Positions 1-12,824 of a stretch of DNA of 64,000 nt are shown piece by piece. Each line of letters begins with the position of its first letter. Position 1 is the first letter of the stretch. The position numbers and the translations under genes were made by a program. The stretch spans positions 9,672,001-9,736,000 of the forward strand of contig NW_020825298.1 of NCBI RefSeq assembly GCF_003286085.1, in the 5' to 3' direction. Source of the DNA: Drosophila persimilis (Eukaryota > Arthropoda > Insecta > Diptera > Drosophilidae). The notes under the pieces are model-generated. The model ran no database searches. It saw nothing but the letters and a program-made list of their open reading frames with translations, and was not told the DNA's origin.

Positions 1-3000
1 TTAGATTTTCGTTTGTCATGACAACCCCTCCAAGGAAAAGGAGGGTTGCTGCAACCTCGAAACCGAACCCAAAACCCGAACCCAAGCCCGAGCCCGACTT
101 CGTTTGAATGCAAAACTGTTTTTGGTCATTAACCTGTCTGAAGCACTTTGCACGAGACTTCCTGCCCGTCTGCTGCCCCCTGCGTACAGCGAAATGCTTT
201 CAGCATTCAAAGTTTTGCAACCCTAAACTGCCTAGGGTTTCCACACTGTCATCATCGTCCATGCAACGGCGGCCATCTTTGGCGCAAACTTCTTAATGAA
301 CTTTAAGCAGAATGGAGGAAGTTTTGGAACGGGATCAGAGCCGAAACACACAAAAGGGTTAAGCAAGTGTTAAAGGGTGGATGGATGGGTGGGGGTGTGG
401 GGGGGTAGAGAGTCATCAATCATATTTCCTGCATAGCTGAATCATTTACGCTGCTCAGTTTGGTTTACTTAATGGGTTTGTCGCACTGAGGGGGGATTAG
501 GTTCGATAAGGCCCGGCGGACTATCCCCAGATGAAAGTCTGTTGGAAATTTGGATATGTTTGGGACATAATTTGGAGTTGGCGAAAGGGTTATGATTGAA
601 AAGGGTTTAGAAGAAGGGAGTGTCCTGTATTGGGAACGTAAAATTTGTAGCCAGAAATATCGAATTAAATATCTGTTATTTTCTTAGCATTTAAAATAAT
701 TTAAAAAAAAGAAAATTAATTTTTTTAAATTAATTAACATTGAGCGAATTCTCTCTATCCTAAAAAATATGCATCCATATTTCAATTGAATATTCCGTTT
801 TTTAAACAAAAATAATTAAAATTAATTAGATTTAATTAGATTTGATTTCAATATAAATTTATTAAAATAAGTCCTACAATTTAATCGAAACATAAAACCC
901 TTAAAAAAAATATATGTATATATTATAAAATTTGTAAGAAATATATTTAATTAAAATGTGAAAAATTCGATTTAAATATGAAATATATTTAATTAAAATC
1001 TCTCTAATGTATAAAAAAGTTTTGGATCGTCCGCAGATATTTTACTCTTAAGGAGGCGAGTGATTCGGGGGTTGGCAAACGAGGCAAACGGCCGCTAGTC
1101 TGAAATATATTTATTTTAATCTTGAAATTTAATCGACTTCTTTTTACTATCCCCGATCTCAGGATACCAATTTGTAAGTCTTTGATTCTTCGATAGCTCT
1201 TCGATTTTTGGGTAATTTTTTTCTGTGTGAAAATACGACTGTATTAGAATGTTTCACATGGTTTTCCTCTTTAAATTCCAACACCACGGGACAAACAGAT
1301 GATCCCTTGAACTCCCCCGTTCTGTGGGCATTATGTAACAATAATATATAACAATATAAAACAATCCAATAGGCATTATGAGAGCCTTAATGCATTGCAA
1401 ATCTCATAAATATCAATATGAGCGAGAGACAGGCAAAAAGAGTTCCCATTTCTTCTGTTATTTTCTTTGAGATATAAATTTCATTTTAATGGTCACAATT
1501 CACAGGATAACATGAATGTCCTATTTAAAGGATTAGCCGATTGAGTTATGAGCGCACAAAGCCGATTCGGACATTGTCACATAAAATATGTCTATGAGAA
1601 TTTGCTTTTTAAGTTAATTTTATTTTATGTCGTCCCCCGAAAAGCATTCCCGAAACGCGTTTCGTTTTTTTAATGGTGATTTATAGGGTGGGGGGGGTGG
1701 AGGAAGTGAAGGAGTAGGCTGGAGCTTTTTTATGGCCACATCAAAACTGACAAATGGCCGGAGAGAGCGGACGGACGGGGACGGGGACGCCTGCCATTAG
1801 AGAAGTTCGAATCGAAATCGGATCTAACGTGTTACATATTAATTGGCCATAATTTATCGCTGGCCTCGGGACAACTTTCCCCTGATTTGTGGCCATTTTC
1901 GATTTCGATTCGAATCGGTTTTCATTTCGCCAGAACTAAATTAGCCGCAAAGCAGCAGAAATAATTTCAAAGCTCATTAAATTTCTCTCTTTTTTGCTCT
2001 CCAAGTCTCTGTTTTTTTTTGTTGTTGTCTAGCAAATCACTAAATGGATAAGTCTAGTCGAGAATCTCAGCCAAGCTGGAGCGGGGGGGTGGGGCAGTGC
2101 ATTTCCTACCAAAAAAGAGAAGAGAAGACTGAATGCCAGCCTGGACAAGGGTTGTCAGACAGGACACGCTCCCCTTGATTATTCGTCTTGGATATTTATC
2201 AAGTGTGGCTGCGGATGAGCGGACGGGGGGTTAGAGGTCGTGCAAATACTCACAAGTGCCACAAATGTTGAATGATTTCTTCATGGCAGAGGCTGGGATG
2301 CCCTGTAAGTGGTAAAAGAACTTGGGTTTCCGAAGAAAACTGAGGAGAATATCGGGTAATGCCAATCAAATCGAAGTTTTGGGTCTAAGAATCTCTATAA
2401 TATCGAAATTTGTATATGCTTGGTTCCCTTAGGAACAGCTAGAGATTCTAAAACATCTTTTGGAATACCTTTCTAGGCATTGAATTGGATTGAGGCTACT
2501 TTTTCTTATATTTTTTGCAGAATAAATCATATACTACCCAGAATTTTGGTCTGAAATCGTTGGTAAAAATCTAAGAAAATATATAAAATACTATAAAATA
2601 TGTTACTACTAATATACATATCTTGTTTGAAACATGTTTAATATTTTTAAATAAAATAAGGAATACCTTTGTTTTGGCCTTAGTTCAAAAAAGCCCAAAA
2701 GAAATTCCATTTTGGCAAAGTATTTGGAACTAAAATAATACAAATAATTTCTATATATTCCAACTATATATTACCTATCATAATCATATATAAATATACC
2801 TATATATATTTCGAATACACCTATAGAGATTATTCCCCGCATGTAACCCCCATTTTCGGGCACCTTTTCGAAGTAATTTCCTTTTGACAGCTCCCCTGCC
2901 GGCGTCTAACATTTTTATCTTGCCACTTGGCGGAAATCTATTAGATTCTCACTCAAAGATCCAAACATCTAAGGACCCTCCAGCCACCAGCCAGCCCCTG

Positions 3001-3870
3001 CATCAATCCTGCCCCCAGACCCCCCCTGCACGAAGCGTCGCCTGCATTTGTAAGTTTGCACATTTGTTTCCCCGAGTCCTCGTATTCACAATTAATATTC
3101 AAGCAACCTTTTTCGCTACCCAAAAGGCCTGCCCCTGCCCCTGCCCCCGTCTCCGGCCCCGTCCGGGGCTCTGATCTACTTGGGATTGCTTCTTTTAGTT
3201 GGCTTCACGCCCCGCCATTTGATGGGGTGCGAATGGCGATTCAGCAGGGTGCGAGATGCGACTTATCCGCAGTGTCCTGTCCTGCCAAGTCCTGTCCGCA
3301 GAGGGTTCGGTATTCCGGGATGGTTTTCATGCATCCCAAGGCCCCCCCAACCCTCCCTCCCCGCATTAAGTGTAGACATTATTCATTTTTGATGATGAAT
3401 TTCCATGTCTCGCATGTCTAGGGCTCTCTCTCTCTCTCTCTGTGTGTTTCCAGTAATAAGTAATAAGTGCAGATCTGAGCAAAAAGAAAGAGACGGCAAA
3501 TATGAGAGGGAAAAAGTAAAATAAATAAATCCAACTGGGGGAGGCACATGAAAAAACTTTTAGTTCTGTTGCTGTTTGGCATACAAATGAGTTAAAGTTT
3601 CATTTCATGCGAGTCTGTGGGTGGGGGTGTGGGTGGGGGTGTCCCTTTTGGGGTATGGTAAGTCCACAGAAATGGCTACTTTTGTTGGGGCGCCACGAGT
3701 GGCCGTGCTTGGCCCGTGGTGTGGCGTCCTGATGCTGATGGAGAGATGCGTAAGTGAATTTCACTCTTCGTCCTGGCAATGGGTTGAGGGGGGGGGTTAC
3801 CACTCTAGATACATAAATCCGATTTTATTTAATACATAAATAAAATTTATATTCCGTCTAAAGGGGTGCG

Positions 3871-4020
3871 AAATTCTCATAAATAAATAAAACCTATAAA
3901 TATTTTCTAGAAATTCTCATAAATAAATAGAACGTATAAATTTTTCTATTATTATTTTTGTTTTTTTTTTTGCAGTAAATTTTGTGTGAATTCTATAAAT
4001 AAATAAAACCTATTCTTTTT
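3871..4020. repeat. diverged 40-bp tandem repeat
   Basis: AAATTCTCATAAATAAATA begins at 3871 and recurs at 3911 with the following ACCTATAAAT/ACGTATAAAT conserved. A third, more diverged unit starts near 3989. Confidence 0.7.
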
Positions 4021-4441
4021 TACGTGTAAATATTTTAATTTATTTTTTTTTAATTTTTAAAACAGTTTTTTAGAATGATTTAAGGTAGAATTTTTTTCGA
4101 ATGTCGAATAGAATTATTCAGTAATTGTTCTATCGTCCAGAGCATCAAAAGTGTCATTTTATTAACCATAAAAGTACTAAATCTAATACCATAAATAAGT
4201 GGCCAGATAAGTCAACAAAAACCAATTCATTTTCTACCAAAAATTGGAGTACGTGGAAAATAATATCTCGGTACAAAAATGTAGTCAAATTCATTCGAAA
4301 TTCTGCTTCCAGAAGGTCAAAAGTATCAAAAGTATTAAATGCTCCAGGATAAATGCTTTCAAATTACCAAGAAATTATTTGGGACCCAAATATAAATCAT
4401 ATTTACACGTATTTTTCTGATCAAAGTCAAAAAATGACATG

Positions 4442-4458
4442 CCTATCCACTCGATAGG
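4442..4458. repeat. short hairpin near dispersed repeat copy 1
   Basis: CCTATC (4442-4447) and GATAGG (4453-4458) form a perfect 6-bp inverted repeat with a 5-nt loop, about 90 bp before the dispersed segment at 4548. Confidence 0.4.
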
Positions 4459-4547
4459 TAAAAGTCAAGATCGGGGAATACTATATCTCATACCCATACA
4501 TACCTTTCTTTCAATTCTCTTTTTGGTTATCCTTCGCCTCTTCGTCC

Positions 4548-4585
4548 ATGCCTTGGGCAGGCTGAGTCGGTCCCCAGAATCCAAT
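4548..4585 (+). repeat. dispersed repeat segment, copy 1
   Basis: About 38 bp from CATGCCTTGGGCAG to CAGAATCCAAT is almost identical (one-base indel in the GGGCAG(G)CTGAG part) to the reverse complement of 39872-39908. Probably a remnant of a dispersed, Helitron/DINE-like element. Confidence 0.6.
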
Positions 4586-6509
4586 CACAGCCCTCCGAGG
4601 ATAACAACATCTTTGTACCCCAAAACAAACCATTCTTGTATTTCGTTTTAGCCATAAACTCTTTTCATCGAAAAGAAACCGAAAAAAACGAAAGAACTTC
4701 CACCCCCTTCGACTCCTCCTTTTATTGGTCCTCCACGCCCATGACATTTATCTCTGAATCAAGGCAATGACAGGGCCTAACCATTTGTACCTCAAGCTCT
4801 CTCCCCACCCCTCACCTCCCCTCCCCTCCCCCTCCCCAGTTGTCATCACTTTCTCCACGCACACACACACAGTCCCCGTTTTTGGAGCGTGTAAAACTCA
4901 TAAAACACATTAAATCCAATCGAATAATCGAAATGTCACATTAGTTTCTAAAATATTACCGACCAACACGTAAGGAAGTTCCGCAGTCACACGCCTCTGC
5001 GTTTTCTTGCCCTCCCCTCCCCCCCGCACCACTCCACCACCCGCCCCGCAAAAAAGTTAACGAGAACACAAATGTGGCCAAGAACACGAAAAGAAAATAC
5101 CAAAAAAAAAACAAAAAAAAACTCTTTTCAAACATCTTCTGTGCACTTTCCGGCGAATGCCAATTTTGTCGTTGGGCATTTCCAAACGATTTCATATTCA
5201 AGCAGGAGATAGACCTAGACAGAGTCCCAGTCGTAGTCCCAGTCGTAGTCGTAGTCGTAGTCGCCCCCCCAAAGCTGTTTCTGGCCTCCCTCTACCTCCA
5301 CTTTTTATGCCTCGGTCGTCCTGTGGGTATAATTTTAATGGTCAAATCGCTGCTGGGGAATTGTCTGCCTCGCTCTCCTGCCTCCCTGTGCAAATGGAAA
5401 TTGCTTTTCCATTATTTCCATGTGATTTTGTTTCGCTTTGCCCGGGAATTGGCATTGAAAACGCATAAAAATAAACATTTCGCATACACAAATTCCTCGT
5501 AGAGCCGCAAGACTTATTTCCCCCATACGAAACGCTGAGCCTGGGGAAGGTTCAGATGCATTTGAAGAAAAAAAAAACGAAAATTGCCATCTTGGGATTT
5601 GCTGGACATTGTTTTAATGGTGTCCTTGTAGACAGAAGATGTTCCAAATGAAATATCGAGATGGAAAGGAGGAATTTTATAAATGTTCTTGTGAGGGAAA
5701 TGTATTTCATTGGGACTCTGTCTCTCTCTTCCAGTGTGGCTGAGCATTTAAGGGGGAGTTTTAAGGGCAGAAAAGTATTCAGACACAGAGTCATTTCCTC
5801 TCTCAATGAAACAATCAATTTCAAGCCAAATTAAACAGAAATATAGGTATATCTGAAATATTATTCCACCGATGAGCCGTCACAGATTTCTTAGATTTTT
5901 TCAGATTTTTTCTGTGTGTGTGAGAGCTATCCTTTCGATATCTTCATCATGTGTACCTAGAACACGATCTACACGCCATCATCTGGGTGGTAAACAAGGC
6001 TGTAATCCAGCTTTAAGTCCTACAACAATCCCTGGCCAAAGCCCTGCAGAAGGACGCCGAAAACCTCCAGCCTCCAGCGCTTTTCAAGGCTTGGAAAGAG
6101 CCAGGAACAAGCCTTATAAGGCGACCAAAAGGTTCAAAAGGTGGCCTAGGTCTCTGCGAAGTTTGGGCTTTCTCTTTGGACTGATTTTCGACTGGGATAT
6201 AAAGACGTACTGTACTTCCCGCAATGGAGGAGGCAATTCTTAGTGTCCCTTGGTGGGTCTTGAGAAGGGCTAGATTTGTGACTGCCTCCAGAAGTCCACA
6301 GACTGTACAAATAATAAGAATAACTAAGAAACTACTAGATTAGATGGAGAAATCAAAGGCTTTTTTGGCATTTGATATTTTCAAAAATCTTAGATTTATG
6401 AAAACAAACGACGATAATCTTTCGTAGCAAAAATTTCATTCCACTCCCACATTTTGTACGAACAACACCTCAAAATTCAAAGTATTTCGTTCGAGTTGGA
6501 ACAAAATTT

Positions 6510-7208
6510 AGCAAAATAAATTTCAAATTTTTTAACCAAAAGCAAAAGCGACTGACGCCTCTGCGACGGACACGTACCGGTGACAGTTCCAACAAAATAG
6601 CTTTACGGTGCTCGGTGGAGTGTCGAAGGTCCTTGTTCTTTTGGGCCGCGTTCAGCTGGAACCTGGACGCAGCTTCCACGTCGTCTGTGCCGTGCTGCAT
6701 CTCTGGAGGAGAGAGGAGAGCCGGCATGCAGCGCCGTTGCGGACACCCTAGTGCCGCAAGCCAGTGGAGGGACTTCTGTGGCTTCTCCAGATTAAATTGA
6801 TGCACCACCGAAACGGCTTGAGCAGCCCGCCTTTCGTCCAGTGACCCGTCCCGCCTCAGGATCATTTCGTTTTAGATGGGAACCATCTCTGTGGTTCTCC
6901 GTCTTGGTCTCCATGTCTTGCAGCTGGCCGAATCATTCATGAAGTGTCGGAGCTTTCGAAGTCTTTGGAGCTCCACGAGTAGATTGGAACGTTTTTGGGC
7001 CCGGTCGATCCGACAGGAGTTGTCCGGTTGGCATTTGCCAGGAACTTTTTGGTCGCATCGGATGTCCTTGGATCCACAAGATAGCTGAGTCTTGCCAAGA
7101 AAGATCAAATTCTAGGTACTGCCGACATTGTTGCTTTTTGGATCAATTTAAAATTTTGAAAGCTTTGCGTAAAAATTTTTTGCAAACAGAAAATTTTCGA
7201 ATCTTGTA
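6510..7208 (-). pseudogene. disrupted copy B of the same duplicated sequence
   Basis: Reverse-strand partner of 10931-11590. The corresponding ATG is at 7128-7126 and meets a stop after seven codons. The longest remaining open segment (about 6865-6470) contains LRRDGSLDERRAAQAVSVVHQ and ASRFQLNAAQKNKDL. The two copies are inverted and about 3.7 kb apart. Conservation of the non-coding leader as well as the body points to DNA-level duplication or transposition rather than convergent frames. Confidence 0.55.
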
Positions 7209-10009
7209 AAAACAAATTTGTAATGCCAATTTTGGAGCCATAAATAGGTGGAATCTTTGAGAAACTAGTATAAAAACTTATATTGGGAGTGAAAGGTGAA
7301 GCTAATTATTGAATAAAAAAGGTCCTGCAGGGACAGGAGGCGGAAGATGAACGAAATCCACACCGAAAATTGGATCGGAGAGCCAGTAGGCTTTTGAAAC
7401 TTACAGGAAAAATGTCATAAAATACATAGAGCATTGACATACGATTCGATTCTGTGTCTCGCAGTCGAGTGCGAGCCAAATACTGAATATTGCGCTCATC
7501 CGAAAGTGCTGATTGAGGCTATGGACACTCCATAGTCACGGACCCAGATTGAAATAGGTTCCTGAAGACCAATAGCACATTTAATTAATGCTTGGAAATA
7601 GGAATATCCAGTATCAATTCAATCAAATGTCAATAGATTGCAGATCTTTGAGCACAGCCTCTAAAATCGTTTGCAAAATTGTATTAAAATGTTTACCTAT
7701 TCCTAGTTTTCGATTTCTCAGCTTAGACCTATAGGAAATTCTATATATTTTCCATATGAAAAATTTACTAGTGCATTTTCCAAGTCCTTCATTTGTAGGG
7801 CTATCTTTTATGCCGATGGCTGAATTGTTGAGAATATTATTTATTTATTTATTTATGAATGTGGGGAACGTTTTCCCTGTCCAAAGGCTTGCCTTAACAA
7901 TAGCAATTCGATTTACAGTTCATTACTTTTCATAATTTGTGCCTCTCCCTCTCCCTCCCTCTCTCTCTCTTTCGCTTCGTCAAGGACTTGTGTGTAGGTG
8001 GATCCACCCTCCCACGGCAGCTGTTCAAAAATCCCACGCAGCAACAACCGAAAACCGAAAACCGAAGGGTCTGAGGGTGGATTCAAAAGTTTCGGCGCCC
8101 AGCCCAAAATCTAATTGGACGGGCTTGACATTTTTGCCCTCTCAAAAAGAAGAATATTCTATTTAAATTGTTGGAATCCGCTTACGTTAAAGGACTCGAA
8201 AGGATCTGCGCCATTTTGTGTGCGTGTGTTTTGTAGTTGGTCTCGAATTTCTTCCTTTATTTCAAAATCGAATTGTTTGCATCGATTTAAGTCGTGCTCT
8301 AAGCCCCAAAGCTACTTAGAGGAGCTGCACGATGGGGTTTTCCACCAAAGATTTCATAGGAAAATATATCCTAAAGGACCTCCGCTAGAAACCTTCTATA
8401 AATGTGAAATGAGCTTGGAGCAAATTTGCCCTCGAATGAGAATTTATATGTATTCCTTTTTTCTATATTCTGTATCCCCTGTGCCCATTGCCCCCACCCA
8501 CCAGTCCAAGGAGGAGAGAAAAATCGATAATATGCAAATATATTTTTGCATCCCTAACAGACACACACACGCACACATGAGAGCGTAAAACTAACATAAA
8601 CGCGGACGAGGTCCTTAGGTCCTTCTTTCGGGGGTTTCCTTCCCCCCCTCCTCCCTTCCTGTGCACGCACACATACACACACACTCCGCATACATATAAA
8701 CTAAATAACTAAATACGCATTAGCATCCTGTCGGATTTTCCTTTATTATTGCGGCCAAGATGCTTGGGTGGGAGGGGTGGCGAGGGGAAAGGCAAGGGAT
8801 GGGCAGCCGGCGACCGCACGGTGCACGCGCTTCGCTTGGGGCACAGTGGTGCCGAATCGATGGAGTGGACTCCGGACTTTCCTAAGCGTCTTTGCTTCGA
8901 TTGGGGAAGCTGTAAGCAGAGATAGAGGGGTTCATAAGGCCTCTAGGCACATCTTCAAAGCCTGAATCGATCCATAGTTAGGTTTTTCGATGCCCCTTAC
9001 TTCTGAAGGCAAGCACAGATCTAAAATGGAGAAAATAGGAAGTTCAGAGACGATCTTGGCACAGCAATTCCCTTTTCAGTAGATGCCCCTTTTCAGAGCT
9101 ATTCCAATGCTATTTTTGAAAGGGAAATATTTGCATAATTTTATCATAAATGAACAAATTATCTCGAAGATTGATTGGACTTTCAATTTTTGATTTAAAA
9201 TTAATATTAGCAACATTTTCTTAACCGCCTGTACTCTAGAGGACTTTAATTCGCTTTAAAATGTCCCATAAGCGAATGGATACACTTGTTTCGAACCACA
9301 CGAAGAGAGATAATTGGCGTTTAGCGATGGTTGGAATTCGGCTAGGCTCAAGAAGGAGGGGTTTTGGATTGAAGACCGAAAATATTGTAGAAGAAAATTG
9401 TATTTTTTCTGATTTCTCTTTAATCGAAAGTAAAATTTACAAGCATTTTTGAAGGTGAAATGTAAGACCATTCATTAGCCGATTGAGCGAATGAAACTGT
9501 GGGTTCTTCTACCTTTATGGCCATCGCAGAACCACTGTTCGGACCCCACAAAAATTCCAACAGACTTCGGGCCGTTCCGAATGGCAACAAATTCGAAAGA
9601 ACGTGTATGCAGAGTGTGACTGAAAGCATTATTAATAGAGAATGTCGGCAGCTAAACTCACACTAGCACAGCACACACGGACACGGACACACACACATGC
9701 ACGCAAAGAGGATATAAAAGCAATAAGAACATTCATCTTCATAATTACAGGCCACGAAATGGGGGAAAGCGAAGGGAAAGCCGAGGGAAATTCAAATGAA
9801 ACGGGAAAGTTTTGCATATGCGGCGTGGAGAAAGTGTGTGGGTGTGTGAGAGAGTGTGTGGGTGTACGAGTGGGGGGTGGGGAGGCCTCCTCTTCGTAGT
9901 TGTCGTCGTCGTCGTGGTCTGCCCTTAAGCATGGTCAATGGGGTTTTATGGAAATGACAGTTAAGCTCAGGACGTTGTCCACCCTAATGAATGCTCAAGG
10001 AAGCAGTTG

Positions 10010-10044
<35 letters not shown>

Positions 10045-10930
10045 GCGTCTCTGTGGGAAATGCAATCAAATGGAAATTGTTAAAGAAAATGCCCACAAGG
10101 AAAAGGGAAAAGGCATCCATCCGCTTGACTGACTGCCAGGGCTGCATTAGGCTCCCGCGTCCTGGTCCTTTAACGAGGGTTGCAATGCACTAATTACGCA
10201 GAAACCATGTCCGGCAAAACCTTTCAAGATTCCACAATTTGTGCGCAGCGGATGGGCGTGGGGGGTGGTGGGGGGTGGCAGGACCTTGCGGCGTCGTCTG
10301 TTTGGCAGTTGTCGCTTGGGTCCTTGTTTTTTCCACACCGAGTTGCAATTTAAATGAGATGTTTCCCTGCGAGATGCGAAATGCGAAACGCGAGAGGGTG
10401 TTGCCTGCAATCGCTCCCCAGTAAAAAGGCGACTGCTGTTTGTGGGGGGGTCAAAGGAATTAATTCTAATCCAGAACACGTTCCAGCGCAGACGGACGGG
10501 ACTGGTCGCCGGTGCGTCGGAGGGGGGGCGGGGGGTGTGGTGTGGTGTGATGTCCTGTTTTTGGTGGAGGGTTCAGAGATCCGGGGATCATTAGCGTGAT
10601 TTCTTTTCGCTTTGACATCGGAATCGATGAGAGAACAAACGGGGAAATTTTCTGTGATTTCCATGGCGCAAATTGTTTTTTTTTCGTATTTATCTTTGTT
10701 TTAAGAATGGAAATTTGATTTTATTTTTAAATGCTTTTTTATGTGGCATTATTTTCATGGCTTGGTTTTTTTTTTAGTTTGTTCATTTTTTGTTTACACC
10801 GAATATCGTCTAAAAATCAGAAAAACCTAAAACTCGGCCCCAAAGAATCCTTTGATTTCTCAATCCTTGTGCACGTACCATATTTTTCCCCATCATTTGC
10901 TCAGTCTGTGTTCGTCGTTCGTTCCGGTAG
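7209..10930. other. intergenic stretch between the two duplicated copies
   Basis: No gene supported. It holds CT-rich tracts (7945-7975), CA/GT runs near 8560-8690 and 9660-9700, GGTGTG-type repeats at 9830-9870, GTC repeats near 9900 and a CT run at 10017-10043. Confidence 0.6.
10017..10043. repeat. (CT)n microsatellite
   Basis: Uninterrupted CT dinucleotides, extended upstream by an imperfect TCTCCC stretch. Confidence 0.9.
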
Positions 10931-11590
10931 TACAAAATTCGAAAAAATTGTTTTGTTTTCAAAAAATTATTAGGCCAAGTTTTCAAAATTTTAAATTTTT
11001 TCAAAAGCAAAAATGACCGCAGGAACCCTGAAGTTGAGCTTTTTCAGTGGGATTCAGCAATCTTGTGGATGCCCAGCTAGGCGTCCGATATTACCACGAG
11101 TTCGTGGTAAAATCCAACCGCTTGAATCCTGAGCGATCGATCAGGCCTGAAAACGTTCCAACGGACTGGCGGAGCCCCAAAGACTCGCGGAAAAGCTACG
11201 ATACATCATAAGTGATTCACCAGGCTGTAGGCCATGGAGGACAAGACGGTGGACGACATCGACATGGGTTCACATCCTGAGGCGGGATGGATGTTCACTG
11301 GAGCTCAAGCCGTTTCGGTGGTGGAGACTGGGGGGACCCCGAGTCTGTCTGCCGCTGCCGCTGCTGCTCCTCCTCCACCATGCAGATCTGCAAACGGCAC
11401 GACGTGACAGACGAAGAAGCTGCACCTGCAACCAGGTTCCAGCTGAAAGCGGGGCAGAAGAACGGGGGAACTTCTAAACTCCCACGAGTACCGACAAGCT
11501 GTTTGGTTCGAACTTTGACTCGGAGCCTGTCAGTGAAGCCGAGTTTATGTTTACGTTTTTTGTTTTTGCTTAAATAAAGTCATTTAATTG
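10931..11590 (+). pseudogene. disrupted copy A of a duplicated transcription-unit-like sequence
   Basis: This segment aligns over about 650 bp with the reverse complement of 6510-7208. Shared blocks include the AT-rich leader before an ATG (11013 here; AAAATTTTAAATT is shared), CAATCTTGTGGAT, AAAACGTTCCAA, CTCAAGCCGTTTCGGTGGTG and CCAGGTTCCAGCTGAA. Both translate to related fragments (ATRFQLKAGQKN here, ASRFQLNAAQKN there; LRRDG in both), but stops and frame changes break every long frame in both. An AATAAA follows at about 11572. It is probably a decayed copy of a gene or low-copy mobile element; I do not recognise the family. It lies just upstream of the probable bun promoter. Confidence 0.55.
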
Positions 11591-11622
11591 GTGAAGTGGT
11601 GCCCATGGGTGAATGGAAAAGT

Positions 11623-11799
11623 GGCGGGAAATTTGATTTACCAAACGCCACCTTTTGACCAATCGACGTACTCGCGCAGCGCCATCTCCTACAATTCAGC
11701 TTTTGTCAGAGTGCTGCTCGATATGACAGACATTTATCGAATGATATGTGACAAAAGCTTGGTGCTTTTCGAATAAGCGTAGTTCGAGAATTTCCCGCC
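11623..11799. promoter_or_regulatory. two further E2F-consensus sites upstream of the probable promoter
   Basis: GGCGGGAAA at 11623-11631 and its reverse complement TTTCCCGCC at 11791-11799 match the E2F/DP consensus. With the site at 12128 there are three within 514 bp. I infer they belong to the bun promoter region; binding is not shown. Confidence 0.4.
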
Positions 11800-12119
11800 A
11801 ACTAAATGGCTTTCAAAAAATATTTATCGAAATGTTTCCGGGAAAGTTGCCAACAACAGCAAAACAGTTTGTGGTGGATTTAACTGCATGTTATGTCAAT
11901 GTACGGTTAAATTGAAAATAATAATTTTTTCATCAATCTTCCCCATCTGGAATGGGATTTTGAAAAATCTCACCCACGGTTCTCTCCTAGTACTCGATTT
12001 AGTACTTTTTTTTATCGAAAGCCCTTTCTATGCCTACTCCGTGCCACCATCGGTCTCTTTCGCGGCAGCAGCGGGGGCTTGTTGCCCGGCTCTGCGCCAA
12101 AACAAACATTGCGCTCTTG

Positions 12120-12310
12120 GTGCTTATGGCGGGAAAATTTCATAAAATATCATTTGGACCATCGCTGTGTTGCCATCGATATATGTATCGATATAGCACC
12201 ATCGGTAAATGTATAATGTATAATTCCTTTTTGTTGGTATTACTGATAGTATTTTTTAAAAAAAGTATGGTATTTTCCAATATTTCAGCCTACGGTCAGT
12301 TTAGGCAAAA
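12120..12310 (+). promoter_or_regulatory. probable bun distal promoter (E2F-type site, DRE, motif-6-like elements)
   Basis: Contains GGCGGGAAA (12128-12136, E2F consensus on the other strand), an ATCGATA at 12175-12181 and a perfect DRE TATCGATA at 12186-12193. Two elements resembling core-promoter motif 6 follow (GATAGTATTTTTT near 12245 and TGGTATTTTCC near 12268), then an initiator-like TCAGTT at 12296. DRE plus motif 6 is typical of dispersed, housekeeping-type fly promoters. It lies upstream of leader-like sequence and of the acceptor at 19334. The exact start site is unknown. Confidence 0.45.
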
Positions 12311-12801
12311 AAGTGTTGCAAATGGCCCGCAGATGGCTGTAAAAATTTCAAGGTGAAAAAAATTTATTGATAAATAGCAACAAGAATACCGCAAAGGCCG
12401 ACGGGAAAACGGCAAAATAACTCCGATCGGAACTGCACTAAAAGGTTTAAACATAGTTGACCAAATGATGAAATAAAAGTGGCTTCTGTGGCTACAACGT
12501 ATAGAAGAAAAAACTGTGTACATATGTGCGTTGACGTGAGTGTGTGAGTGTGACGTGTGCGCTAAGAGTGTGTTGGTGTGCGATGGTGTGCTCTTGCTGG
12601 CCGTGTGTGTGCGTGTTTAAATGAATAAGAAAACGGAGAACAAAAAGCACGGACGGGGAATTTATATACGGCTGAGAAATTAATTCATTTTGCAAAACGA
12701 AAAAAACCTAAACAGAGCTAAAGTAATTGTGACAGAAGAAAGAGGCGAAAAAAATTGAGGAATGGAATTAATTGATTGCCGGAATTGCAGGAGTGAGCGA
12801 A

Positions 12802-12824
12802 AGAGAGAGAGAGAGAGAGAGAGA
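12802..12824. repeat. (GA)n microsatellite in probable leader
   Basis: GA dinucleotide run, a potential GAGA-factor (Trl) binding tract, in the probable first exon region. Confidence 0.85.

Larger units (their letters stand above)
1..6509. other. gene-poor upstream region
   Basis: No convincing gene. AT-rich stretches at 650-1020 and 2560-2830; CCCGAA-type hexamers at about 58-102; CCTGCC runs near 3127-3150; a CT run at 3424-3441; a tandem repeat at 3871-4020; AGTCGT hexamers at 5222-5264. Short open frames here are compositional. Confidence 0.6.

Noticed and set aside
5216..5468. Arg/Ser-repeat (SR-like) open frame
   Set aside because: Produced by AGTCGT hexamer repeats; no supporting gene structure.
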